A stretch of DNA of 64,000 nucleotides, taken from positions 1 through 64,000 of the IMG/VR virus record IMGVR_UViG_3300034121_000850. The stretch is one strand, 5' to 3'. The notes beneath the pieces were generated by a model. That model was given only the letters and a program-made list of their open reading frames with translations, was not told the origin of the DNA and ran no database searches. Below, in pieces: positions 1-6,575 of this stretch. The DNA comes from a virus. Position numbers and translations under genes: made by a program. The stretch's first letter is position 1. Every line of letters begins with the position of its first letter.

Positions 1-30
1 AAGAAATGAAAGTTTCATTTAAATTAAATC

Positions 31-47
31 CATTGGTATTCCCAATG
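31..47. other. Small hairpin upstream of the tmRNA
   Basis: CATTGG at 31-36 pairs with CCAATG at 42-47 around a 5-base loop, 14 bases before the tmRNA 5' end. No U-run follows, so a terminator is not supported. A 15-codon frame (ATG at 6) covers it, but nothing marks this frame as real. I see no clear promoter in 1-60. The left edge may cut a longer upstream element. Confidence 0.3.
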
Positions 48-60
48 ATGTAATTAATAT

Positions 61-459
61 GGGGGCGACTGGTTTTGATTGCAATACGAATATTACTAAC
101 AAGCATGAGAATGATATTATACTCATTAAAAATGTATATCACCAACAAACGGCAAAGTTAAGAACTTGTCTAATCATGTTGGGTTTGTAAACTATGCTGC
201 ACCACGTGTGCAGTATGGTATTGCTGCCTAAGTAAATGATATGAGCATCTATGCTTGGAAACAGAAAATAGAAAGCGTGAAGTAACTATAAAACTTAAAT
301 TATAGCAGTTCTTTATCTGTATAAAATAGAGTGGTGGAGTCAACTTCGGTTGGTCAATATCTTTTGTATGTTGTAGTAAGATAAATAACATAATAAGCTT
401 GTAATAGAATTAGTAATAGTAAATATTGTAAGACGAGAGTTCGATTCTCTCCGCCTCCA
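61..459 (+). ncRNA. ssrA: Transfer-messenger RNA (tmRNA), phage-encoded
   Basis: tmRNA rescues ribosomes stalled on broken messages and tags the product for proteolysis. Seen here: the 5' end GGGGGCGACUGGUUUUGAUU has the usual tmRNA start. Bases 61-67 pair with 452-458 as a 7-bp acceptor stem (one G-U), with discriminator A459. A perfect T-arm is formed by GAGAG 435-439, loop UUCGAUU and CUCUC 447-451. Long-range helix P2 is supported by 82-86 with 424-428 and 91-97 with 412-418. A UUCG-capped hairpin lies at 341-352. A tag frame ends ...QYGIAA at stop 229-231; if the resume codon is GGG at 181 the tag is GFVNYAAPRVQYGIAA. CCA is not encoded. The exact resume codon and the pseudoknots were not resolved. 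No host genes are nearby, so it belongs to the phage. Confidence 0.88.
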
Positions 460-577
460 CAACAATGAATCTATGTGAAATTCATAACCGAAATAAAGCT
501 CTGTTTTTAAACACCTTGAAATGGTCGTCAGTTAAAGTCTGATACATTAAATTAAACAACATGAAAACATAACAACC

Positions 578-829
578 ATGAAAAAATTACTAATACTTTG
601 TACAATATTTGCATCATGCAGTGAACCACCTGTTCTTAATAATGAAGAAAATCCTTTCATTGTTAGTGGAATAGAAGCAGTATCTGCTACCCACGCTTTA
701 TATACAGATTTTAAAGCTAATGATAGTACTACTCATATTAAACAATCTATTGTTTTACATAGAGGATTATATAATATAGGTGATACTATATACTTTTACA
801 AATTTGATGCTCAACCTTTAAAGAAATAA
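578..829 (+). CDS. Small predicted lipoprotein
   Basis: This 83-residue protein has a lipoprotein signal peptide: basic MKK, a hydrophobic stretch (residues 4-11) and a lipobox-like F-A-S-C with Cys14. The mature part is short and polar. It is the first coding gene after the tmRNA, with an A-rich leader and no Shine-Dalgarno site. Small lipoproteins in early phage regions sometimes block superinfection at the envelope; that role is only inference here, and I recognise no family. Bases 460-577 hold no other feature I can support. Confidence 0.7.
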   Translation: MKKLLILCTIFASCSEPPVLNNEENPFIVSGIEAVSATHALYTDFKANDSTTHIKQSIVLHRGLYNIGDTIYFYKFDAQPLKK

Positions 830-831
830 CT

Positions 832-1035
832 ATGTACGCTATATATGTAATTAAGAATTGTATTACAGAAGGTTATTATACTAATGTATTATCAGGTAAA
901 TATTGTTTTGCAGGTATATTATTTGCAAAAAAATTTCTTACTTATGGTGATGCAGAAAAAATAATAGAAGAAATTAATGCTGCTAAACAAGAAGGTTTAT
1001 ATTGTATTGAGAAACTTTTTATAGTATCAAAATAA
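832..1035 (+). CDS. Small hypothetical protein
   Basis: This 67-residue protein of unknown function follows the lipoprotein gene after a 2-base gap, so the two are probably co-transcribed. It has no signal peptide or recognisable motif. A hydrophobic and aromatic first half is followed by a short amphipathic, Glu/Lys-rich stretch (residues 43-54), as in a small alpha/beta fold. It belongs to the early accessory cluster. Confidence 0.6.
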   Translation: MYAIYVIKNCITEGYYTNVLSGKYCFAGILFAKKFLTYGDAEKIIEEINAAKQEGLYCIEKLFIVSK

Positions 1036-1074
1036 TGACAGAAGATAAAATGTTACATATTTAATAAAAAAGAA

Positions 1075-1293
1075 ATGAACTATAATAAGCACATATGGGA
1101 AGGTTGGACTGTTCAAGATTTCATTAATGAACTAAAACCTACTATTCAAATGATTATGGATGGTAAAAGTTATGTTAAACCTTTTGTTAATAAAGAAGAA
1201 TTAAAAGTATGGTGTATGGATAATCAACCATATTATAAGAAACACATTCCCGAATTAATAACATACTTTTGTTACACCTTTAATATTAAATAA
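1075..1293 (+). CDS. Small hypothetical protein
   Basis: This 72-residue protein is rich in Lys, Tyr and Trp and has no recognised domain, signal or membrane segment. Its stop lies 1 base before the start of the dNMP kinase gene, so it probably shares that transcript. It starts at ATG 1075 after an A-rich leader. A function cannot be assigned. Confidence 0.6.
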   Translation: MNYNKHIWEGWTVQDFINELKPTIQMIMDGKSYVKPFVNKEELKVWCMDNQPYYKKHIPELITYFCYTFNIK

Positions 1294-1294
1294 C

Positions 1295-2158
1295 ATGATA
1301 ATAGGAATTAGTGGTAAAATAGGTTCAGGTAAAGATACTGTTGGTCAAATTATTCAATATTTAGTTTATAGAAATGCTTATAAATTAGATATTATAGCTG
1401 ATATCAGTAAAGAAAACTTTGAAATATATAAAGCAAGTTTTGTTACTATTAAAGAAAGTAGTTGGCAAGTTAAAAAATTCGCAAGTAAACTTAAAGATAT
1501 TGTATGTCTTTTAATCGGTTGTACACGTGAACAACTTGAAGATAATAACTTTAAGAATGCTGAATTAGGGGAAGATTGGGTAAGATATGCTTATGCTATT
1601 GGTCATGGTGATAAAAATGGTCAAAGAACTATGTGGGATATAACTTGTACTAAAGAAAAATATGAACAAGAACGTATTGCTAATTGGCAAACTGCATATA
1701 AACAAGCAATAAACCCAAGATACCTTCTTCAACTATTAGGTACTGAAGCTTGTAGAGAAGTAATACATCAAGATATATGGGTTAACGCACTGTTTGCCGA
1801 TTATAAAGGTACACAATATACTCATATTGATGAACAATGTCCAAGACAAGGTGTAACTGAAGTAACAGAACAAGACGAATTAATGTATGGTTCTATTAAA
1901 TCTACACACCCTAATTGGATTATTACTGATATGCGTTTCCCTAATGAATTAGAAGCAGTTAAAGCACGTAATGGTATTACTATTAGAATTAATAGGAATT
2001 TTTATACAGGTGTAAATAATCATTTAGCAGCTCAACAACACGAATCAGAAATTGCTCTTGATAATGCTACATTTGATTATATTATATCTAATGATGGTAT
2101 TATCGAAGAACTAATTGATAAAGTTAAACAAGTATTAATCTTAGAAAAGATAATCTAA
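1295..2158 (+). CDS. Deoxynucleoside monophosphate kinase (T4 gp1-like)
   Basis: It is predicted to phosphorylate dNMPs to dNDPs and so feed phage DNA synthesis in the cytoplasm. The N-terminus has a P-loop, GKIGSGKDT (residues 7-15). The middle segment, LLQLLGTEACREVIHQDIW, and the later WIITDMRFPNELEAVKA block are typical of phage dNMP kinases of the T4 gp1 type (P-loop kinase superfamily). The length (287 residues) is slightly above the usual 200-250, with extra sequence between the P-loop and the central block. The stop overlaps the start of the next small gene (TAATG). The substrate range, including possible modified nucleotides, cannot be read from sequence. Whether it acts on all four dNMPs is unknown. 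Confidence 0.82.
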   Translation: MIIGISGKIGSGKDTVGQIIQYLVYRNAYKLDIIADISKENFEIYKASFVTIKESSWQVKKFASKLKDIVCLLIGCTREQLEDNNFKNAELGEDWVRYAYAIGHGDKNGQRTMWDITCTKEKYEQERIANWQTAYKQAINPRYLLQLLGTEACREVIHQDIWVNALFADYKGTQYTHIDEQCPRQGVTEVTEQDELMYGSIKSTHPNWIITDMRFPNELEAVKARNGITIRINRNFYTGVNNHLAAQQHESEIALDNATFDYIISNDGIIEELIDKVKQVLILEKII

Positions 2159-2334
2159 TGTATAAGTTTTATAAGATATTTAGAAGTGGTGCAAGAAAAT
2201 ATTGTGCTACATTTGATAGTACTTTAGACCCTGATTACCATAGTTATATTAATTGGTGTAAAGAAAATAATACAGGTTGGGAATTATTAGATAATAATGG
2301 TAATATTAAATTTAGTAATAAAACTAATGAATAA
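2158..2334 (+). CDS. Small hypothetical protein, 58 residues
   Basis: An ATG at 2158 overlaps the kinase stop by one base (TAATG), the coupling style used throughout this phage. The frame stays open for 58 codons to TAA at 2332-2334. The product (MYKFYKIFRSGARKYCATFD...) is basic and aromatic at the N-terminus and polar, Asn-rich at the C-terminus. The overlap and the lack of any other gene in the gap between 2158 and 2356 support it as real. The function is unknown. Confidence 0.6.
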   Translation: MYKFYKIFRSGARKYCATFDSTLDPDYHSYINWCKENNTGWELLDNNGNIKFSNKTNE

Positions 2335-2355
2335 TCATCGTAAAAAAAATAACTA

Positions 2356-2541
2356 ATGTTAGAAAAACTTGTAGTACTTGACTTTACAACAGGAATAGTA
2401 ACTGTATATCCAAACTATATTGAAAATGCTGATTGTTCACCACCATTTGATTATGAATCAATGACTAATAATGAAGGTGAAATAATACTACATTTAAATA
2501 CACATTGGATGGTTACTAAAGAATCAATTATAATTAAATAG
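2356..2541 (+). CDS. Small hypothetical protein
   Basis: This is a 61-residue acidic protein, probably beta-rich, with no recognised motif. It starts at ATG 2356 after an A-rich leader and ends in TAG, 2 bases before the next gene. It sits in the early run of small genes and its function is unknown. The TAG end is one of several showing that TAG works as a stop in this phage. Confidence 0.55.
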   Translation: MLEKLVVLDFTTGIVTVYPNYIENADCSPPFDYESMTNNEGEIILHLNTHWMVTKESIIIK

Positions 2542-2543
2542 AA

Positions 2544-2726
2544 ATGATTAGACTAATTAATGTTGAAAGTAAAATATTTATAATAAATAAATATAAAATA
2601 TCATTTTTTGAACAAAGTGGTAAAAATACAAGAATTGTAATGCAAGATGGAACTTCTATTACGGTTGATATAAATATTAATAATATTATATCTTATCTTA
2701 AAGAACAAATTTTAATATCATTATAA
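2544..2726 (+). CDS. Small hypothetical protein
   Basis: This is a 60-residue protein rich in Ile, Asn and Lys, with no signal peptide or known domain. The first half looks beta-strand forming. It ends with a TAATG overlap onto the next gene, which implies translational coupling. The function is unknown. Confidence 0.55.
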   Translation: MIRLINVESKIFIINKYKISFFEQSGKNTRIVMQDGTSITVDININNIISYLKEQILISL

Positions 2727-3169
2727 TGGGAGCAGGTAATACAATTATTAGACATGATGGTACTAGTTATAATACTTATTATTTAGAACATTATTCACAT
2801 TCTGATGACAATGATAAACCATATTGTGATGATAATCCTTGTATTTGTAATGAATATTTTATAGATGATTTAACAGGTAATATTTCAAGTTTTAAAAACC
2901 TTGTTAAAGCATATAAAAGATACATTCCTGATTGTAGAGTTATCGCTGAAAATAGTATTTTAATGGTTGTTATTGCAGATAATGAATGGTCAACTGCTAT
3001 TGCTTGCATTCCTATTTTAAATGATAATTATAATTATAATCATGGTGCATTTATTGCTTCTGCTAATTCTGTTATGAAAAAAGTAGCTGAAATGCAATCA
3101 ATTTATGCAAGAAATGGTGCATGGCAAAGTTCTGTAATAGAAGATGCTAAAAATTATGTTTTTTATTAA
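2726..3169 (+). CDS. Hypothetical protein, 147 residues
   Basis: The first third is polar and acidic, rich in Asp, His and Tyr, with three cysteines (CDDNPCIC around residues 34-41) that might bind metal. The C-terminal part looks helical. No family is recognised. It is translationally coupled to the preceding gene through a TAATG overlap. A role in early takeover or counter-defence would be guesswork based only on position. Confidence 0.6.
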   Translation: MGAGNTIIRHDGTSYNTYYLEHYSHSDDNDKPYCDDNPCICNEYFIDDLTGNISSFKNLVKAYKRYIPDCRVIAENSILMVVIADNEWSTAIACIPILNDNYNYNHGAFIASANSVMKKVAEMQSIYARNGAWQSSVIEDAKNYVFY

Positions 3170-3186
3170 CCTTTAAATTAAATAGA

Positions 3187-3390
3187 ATGAAACTTTTAAG
3201 AACAAGATTTGAACGTGTATCTATTGATGTAACTGATATAGAGCATGAAGATAAAGTATATACGATAAAAACGTATAGAAATGAAGCAGCTAAAAAAACT
3301 TTAGAAGATGTTGTTACTGATTGGGAAGGTAACGATATTACTGATTCTGAATTAGGTGAATTATTACTTAACTTTTATAAAGCAAACTAA
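3187..3390 (+). CDS. Small hypothetical protein
   Basis: This 67-residue acidic protein starts at ATG 3187 and ends in a TAATG overlap with the following membrane-protein gene. Its pattern (three probable strands and a final helix) suggests a small compact fold, but no family is recognised. It shares the early transcript with its neighbours. Confidence 0.58.
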   Translation: MKLLRTRFERVSIDVTDIEHEDKVYTIKTYRNEAAKKTLEDVVTDWEGNDITDSELGELLLNFYKAN

Positions 3391-3614
3391 TGGACTTTTT
3401 ACAAATACTCTTAAAAACTGGTTTAATTGTATCAACTATTGGAGTTTCAATATTTACAGCTAGAATTGCTTATGCTATTGGAAGATGTGAAGATAGTATG
3501 ATTGACCCAATGATAAAAGAAAATTTAATCATTACGATTAAAAATAATTTGCTTATATCATTATTTATTCTTATATTGCAGCTTGTTTGTTTAACAAATA
3601 TAATACAAGTGTAA
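3390..3614 (+). CDS. Small membrane protein with two predicted helices
   Basis: This 74-residue protein has two hydrophobic segments (about residues 8-30 and 53-72) joined by a polar loop with acidic residues, so it probably spans the inner membrane twice. It is coupled by overlap to the preceding gene and is the last gene before the tRNA. Size and topology could fit a superinfection-exclusion or small holin-like protein. The early location argues against lysis, and I do not assign a function. Confidence 0.58.
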   Translation: MDFLQILLKTGLIVSTIGVSIFTARIAYAIGRCEDSMIDPMIKENLIITIKNNLLISLFILILQLVCLTNIIQV

Positions 3615-3623
3615 TTGGTATTT

Positions 3624-3709
3624 GCCGTTGTGGTGGAATTGGTAGACACGAAGGACTTAAAATCCTTTGAACAGTGATGTTCGTGCAGGTTCGATTCCTG
3701 TTGACGGTA
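3624..3709 (+). tRNA. tRNA-Leu (anticodon UAA)
   Basis: A full class II tRNA can be folded by eye. Acceptor GCCGUUG (3624-3630) pairs with UGACGGU (3702-3708) using G-U pairs, with discriminator A3709 and no encoded CCA. The D-loop contains AAUUGGUAGA. The anticodon arm is AAGGA-CUUAAAA-UCCUU, giving anticodon UAA. A long variable arm follows, and the T-arm is GCAGG-UUCGAUU-CCUGU. It decodes UUA, a heavily used leucine codon in this AT-rich genome, so it probably supplements the host pool. Confidence 0.95.
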
Positions 3710-3744
3710 CAATTAATAATAAACTAACCTTAATTAAAAACAAA

Positions 3745-4062
3745 ATGGAAAATCAAAATTTTATTCAAATTGGTGAGATTGAAAAAGTTGTAATACGTAA
3801 ACTACGTACAGCTGGAGATAAAGGTAATAAAATTGTAGAAGCTTTAGAAGCAACTATTGATAAATTACAAGTAAAAGAATCTTTTGTAATTACTTTATTA
3901 GATAATAGTGTTTACACAATAAAGAGTTATGTAAACAAAGCAGTAGCAAATATCATAGAGAAACAACAACTTAAAGAAGGTGTTCTTAAAATTGGTATTT
4001 ATACAAATGCTAAAGATAAAGATGGTAAGGTAATTTCTATTCGAGTATTTAGAACAATTTAA
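3745..4062 (+). CDS. Hypothetical protein, 105 residues
   Basis: The open frame reaches back into the tRNA, but translation most likely starts at ATG 3745, after the A-rich leader TTAAAAACAAA. The product (MENQNFIQIGEIEKVVIRKL...) is Lys- and Ile-rich, has no Cys, and looks alpha/beta. No family is recognised. It opens the replication block, and its size and charge might fit a small nucleic-acid-binding protein, but no motif supports that. Confidence 0.68.
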   Translation: MENQNFIQIGEIEKVVIRKLRTAGDKGNKIVEALEATIDKLQVKESFVITLLDNSVYTIKSYVNKAVANIIEKQQLKEGVLKIGIYTNAKDKDGKVISIRVFRTI

Positions 4063-4083
4063 ACAAAAACAAAAACAATTAAA

Positions 4084-4650
4084 ATGAAAATCACAAAACT
4101 AACTAAAGCTAAGGATACAAGCGTTGTTTTAAGTAAAACTAAAACACGTGATTTAGTACACATTTTAATAAAAGATAATGTATCTGATGTTTTTCAATTT
4201 AAAACAGAAGAAAACAGAAAGAAAATTATTCTTAAATTTGTTGAAAAAGCTAAGAATAAAGTTGCTAAAAATTCAGAAGGTCTTATGACTCTTAATGAAG
4301 AACTATTTGTAGAATTTATAAGTAAAGTTTTATATTCTAAAATTTCAACTTATGAGAAATATGAAACAGTAGAAAGTGCTACTGAAAATTTAACACCTTT
4401 AGCTGCACAAATTGGTAGTTTTACTAAATTCATTGAAAGTGTTGAACCATTTACTAGAAATCTTATAAAAGATAATGGTATTAGTTTTATTAAAGGAAGT
4501 TGTGAAACTTTGTATTTAAAACTATTTGGTGGTTATGAACTTGTTATACAACACTTAGGAGAAGTAAAAGTAACAGAAGGTGTTTATAGAGATAGTTTCA
4601 AATATGAAATTAAGCAGTATAGAAAAATGCTGTATAACGTGAAATATTAA
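4084..4650 (+). CDS. Hypothetical protein, 188 residues
   Basis: This basic, mostly helical protein has a lysine-rich N-terminus (residues 1-25) and no recognised domain. It lies 21 bases after the previous gene behind the A-rich leader AAACAAAAACAATTAAAATG and is followed directly by a strong terminator hairpin (4657-4684). That suggests the two-gene unit 3745-4650 ends a transcript. The function is unknown. Confidence 0.68.
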   Translation: MKITKLTKAKDTSVVLSKTKTRDLVHILIKDNVSDVFQFKTEENRKKIILKFVEKAKNKVAKNSEGLMTLNEELFVEFISKVLYSKISTYEKYETVESATENLTPLAAQIGSFTKFIESVEPFTRNLIKDNGISFIKGSCETLYLKLFGGYELVIQHLGEVKVTEGVYRDSFKYEIKQYRKMLYNVKY

Positions 4651-4656
4651 TATTAT

Positions 4657-4684
4657 GGGGTAAGTGTAAAAGCTTACCCCTTTT
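4657..4684 (+). terminator. Rho-independent terminator
   Basis: GGGGTAAG (4657-4664) pairs perfectly with CTTACCCC (4673-4680) around the loop TGTAAAAG, followed by TTTT. The next gene starts only 12 bases later, so either read-through occurs or a promoter lies upstream of the hairpin. The same 8-base loop recurs in the terminator at 21339-21371. Confidence 0.85.
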
Positions 4685-4695
4685 AATACCAAACT

Positions 4696-5118
4696 ATGAA
4701 AGATTCTATAGAATTAAAAAATATTGAAAATACTGTTAATGCAACAGCAGTAAGATTGTTTGGTGAAGCAGGATTAGAAGCTTTAGAAAAACCTATGGCA
4801 AGATGTCCTGTTGATTTTACTCATGCTATTGAATTTGATAAAATTAAAGAACATATTAATTGTACTGAATGTAATAAGATTTACCATGTAGGTCAATGTA
4901 CTTACGGTGAATTACATGGTAGAATTTTAATTTATCAAAGTATTACCAATATTTTAGGAACAACTATGAGTAGTCAATCTAAACTACTTAATGATAAACT
5001 TTTAACTTATAAACAACAACTATTAAAAGCTAGAGAACAAAATTTAGGTGAAATGGTTATAAGATTAATGGGTAGAATTGAAGCAATTGAAACTATTAAA
5101 AAAGATTTAAATTTATAA
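4696..5118 (+). CDS. Hypothetical protein with Cys cluster
   Basis: This 140-residue protein has a central Cys group (Cys56 and Cys59 as CTEC, plus Cys67) and His64, which could form a small zinc site, followed by a helical C-terminal half (about residues 90-135) with coiled-coil character. It stops one base before the Dda-like helicase gene, so the two are likely co-expressed and may work together at forks. No family is recognised. Confidence 0.65.
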   Translation: MKDSIELKNIENTVNATAVRLFGEAGLEALEKPMARCPVDFTHAIEFDKIKEHINCTECNKIYHVGQCTYGELHGRILIYQSITNILGTTMSSQSKLLNDKLLTYKQQLLKAREQNLGEMVIRLMGRIEAIETIKKDLNL

Positions 5119-5119
5119 A

Positions 5120-6523
5120 ATGGAACTAACAGTAAAAAAAGAATTTATTAAACTTACAGACCATCAGTTTAGTATTCTAAATGATATTAAGAATTGGGTT
5201 AATTTTAGTAAAAATACTACTGCTGCACTATCAGGAGCAGCAGGTACAGGTAAAAGTACTCTAATATCTTTTCTTATTAAACACTTAGAAAACAGTAATA
5301 AAATCTGTATAAGTGCGCCTACACATAAGGCAAAAAAAGTAATGGAAGATATGCTTAAAGTTAAAGGCACTCCTGTTAATTCTGGTACTATTCAATCTTT
5401 ATTAGGCTTAAAATTAGATACTGATTTAACTACTTTTGACCCATTTAATCCTGCTTTTGCCGTATTAGGACTTCAAACTATTTATAATTATAAACTTGTT
5501 ATAATAGATGAATCTTCTATGATTAATAAAGATTTATTTAGTATGATTAAAAATATAACAGAAAAAGCTAAAATTAAAGTTCTTTTTGTTGGTGATGAAT
5601 ATCAATTACCCCCTGTAAAAGAAGATAGTTGCCAATGTTTCAAAGTTACTGAAACACATGATGTTTATAACTTAACTACTATTATTAGACAAGAAAATGA
5701 TAATCCTGTTCTAAATGTATTATCAGCTCTTAGAGAAGAAATAGGTAATAAAACTTATAATCTTGATAGAATTAAAGCTTTATTAACTACAACGGAACCA
5801 ACTATGAGGGATTGTGTTACTAATAAATTTAATGGGCAAAAAGGTTATTTAGCTTTAAATAAAGAAGATTTTATAACATATCTTAGAAAGTCTTTTTTAG
5901 CTTATCATTTATCTGATTCATTATTCGATATTAAATATATTGCATGGACAAATGAATCAGTTGAACTTTTAAATAAAGTTATAAGAACAACTTTAAATAA
6001 TAGTAAAGAACCTTTTGTAGTAGGAGATATAATTACAGGATATTCTACTGTTTTGTTTGATGAACAAATCATTATTACAAATTCAGAAGAATATAAAATT
6101 CTAAATGTAGAACCTATAGTTGTAAATGCTTTTAATAATGTTTCTTCTCAACGTATGGATATTGAAACAGTAGTAGGAACAATAACAGAAATAAATGTTG
6201 CTATCCCTGATGCAAATTATGTTGATGAATTAAAATTGTTATTAGCACAAGGTAAACATAATAGGAAATGGAAACAATATTATTATTTTAAAGCTAATTT
6301 TCTAAATCCTGTTACTATTCTTAATGAAAAAGGTAAAGCTTTCATTAGAAAAGATTTAGATTATGGTTATGGTATTACAATACATAAATCACAAGGTAGT
6401 ACATACCAATGTGTTTTTGTTAGTTATTATGATATTATAAGAAATCAAAATATTGATGAAGTTTTTAGACTATTGTATGTTGCTTTTAGTAGAACATCAA
6501 AAACTCTAATAATACTTGTATAA
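5120..6523 (+). CDS. Dda-like SF1 DNA helicase (RecD/UvrD-C2 type)
   Basis: This is predicted to be a 5'-3' DNA helicase of superfamily 1B, like T4 Dda, which helps start replication and clears bound proteins. Visible motifs: Walker A GAAGTGKST (residues 39-47), Walker B VIIDESSMI (about 127-135), GDEYQLPPV (motif III, about 159-167), the UvrD-C2 block YGITIHKSQGSTY near 415-430, and motif VI LLYVAFSRTSKT near 452-463. The 467-residue length fits Dda (about 440). A Dda-type helicase beside the polymerase is usual in crAss-like phages. The next gene is preceded by a hairpin. Confidence 0.88.
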   Translation: MELTVKKEFIKLTDHQFSILNDIKNWVNFSKNTTAALSGAAGTGKSTLISFLIKHLENSNKICISAPTHKAKKVMEDMLKVKGTPVNSGTIQSLLGLKLDTDLTTFDPFNPAFAVLGLQTIYNYKLVIIDESSMINKDLFSMIKNITEKAKIKVLFVGDEYQLPPVKEDSCQCFKVTETHDVYNLTTIIRQENDNPVLNVLSALREEIGNKTYNLDRIKALLTTTEPTMRDCVTNKFNGQKGYLALNKEDFITYLRKSFLAYHLSDSLFDIKYIAWTNESVELLNKVIRTTLNNSKEPFVVGDIITGYSTVLFDEQIIITNSEEYKILNVEPIVVNAFNNVSSQRMDIETVVGTITEINVAIPDANYVDELKLLLAQGKHNRKWKQYYYFKANFLNPVTILNEKGKAFIRKDLDYGYGITIHKSQGSTYQCVFVSYYDIIRNQNIDEVFRLLYVAFSRTSKTLIILV

Positions 6524-6535
6524 TTATTAATAATC

Positions 6536-6559
6536 GCGGAGGTTGAAATATACCTCCGC
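6536..6559 (+). promoter_or_regulatory. Perfect hairpin in the leader of the DNA polymerase gene
   Basis: GCGGAGGT (6536-6543) pairs with ACCTCCGC (6552-6559) around an 8-base loop. It is strikingly GC-rich for this genome and ends 16 bases before the polymerase ATG at 6576. No U-run follows, so it is not a standard terminator. It could be an RNA operator bound by the polymerase itself, as in T4 gp43 autoregulation, or an mRNA stabiliser. The functional reading is inference. Confidence 0.55.
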
Positions 6560-6575
6560 TATTTACACTAACCTT

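Noticed and set aside
170-391. Minus-strand open frame of 73 codons
   Set aside because: It lies entirely within the tmRNA, whose ends and helices fold correctly; it has no leader or neighbours on that strand.
3667-3744. Upstream extension of the 105-residue protein
   Set aside because: It starts inside the tRNA-Leu; ATG 3745 with an A-rich leader is a better start.
6543-6575. TTG start for the DNA polymerase
   Set aside because: TTG 6543 sits in the leader hairpin; ATG 6576 fits the exonuclease domain start.
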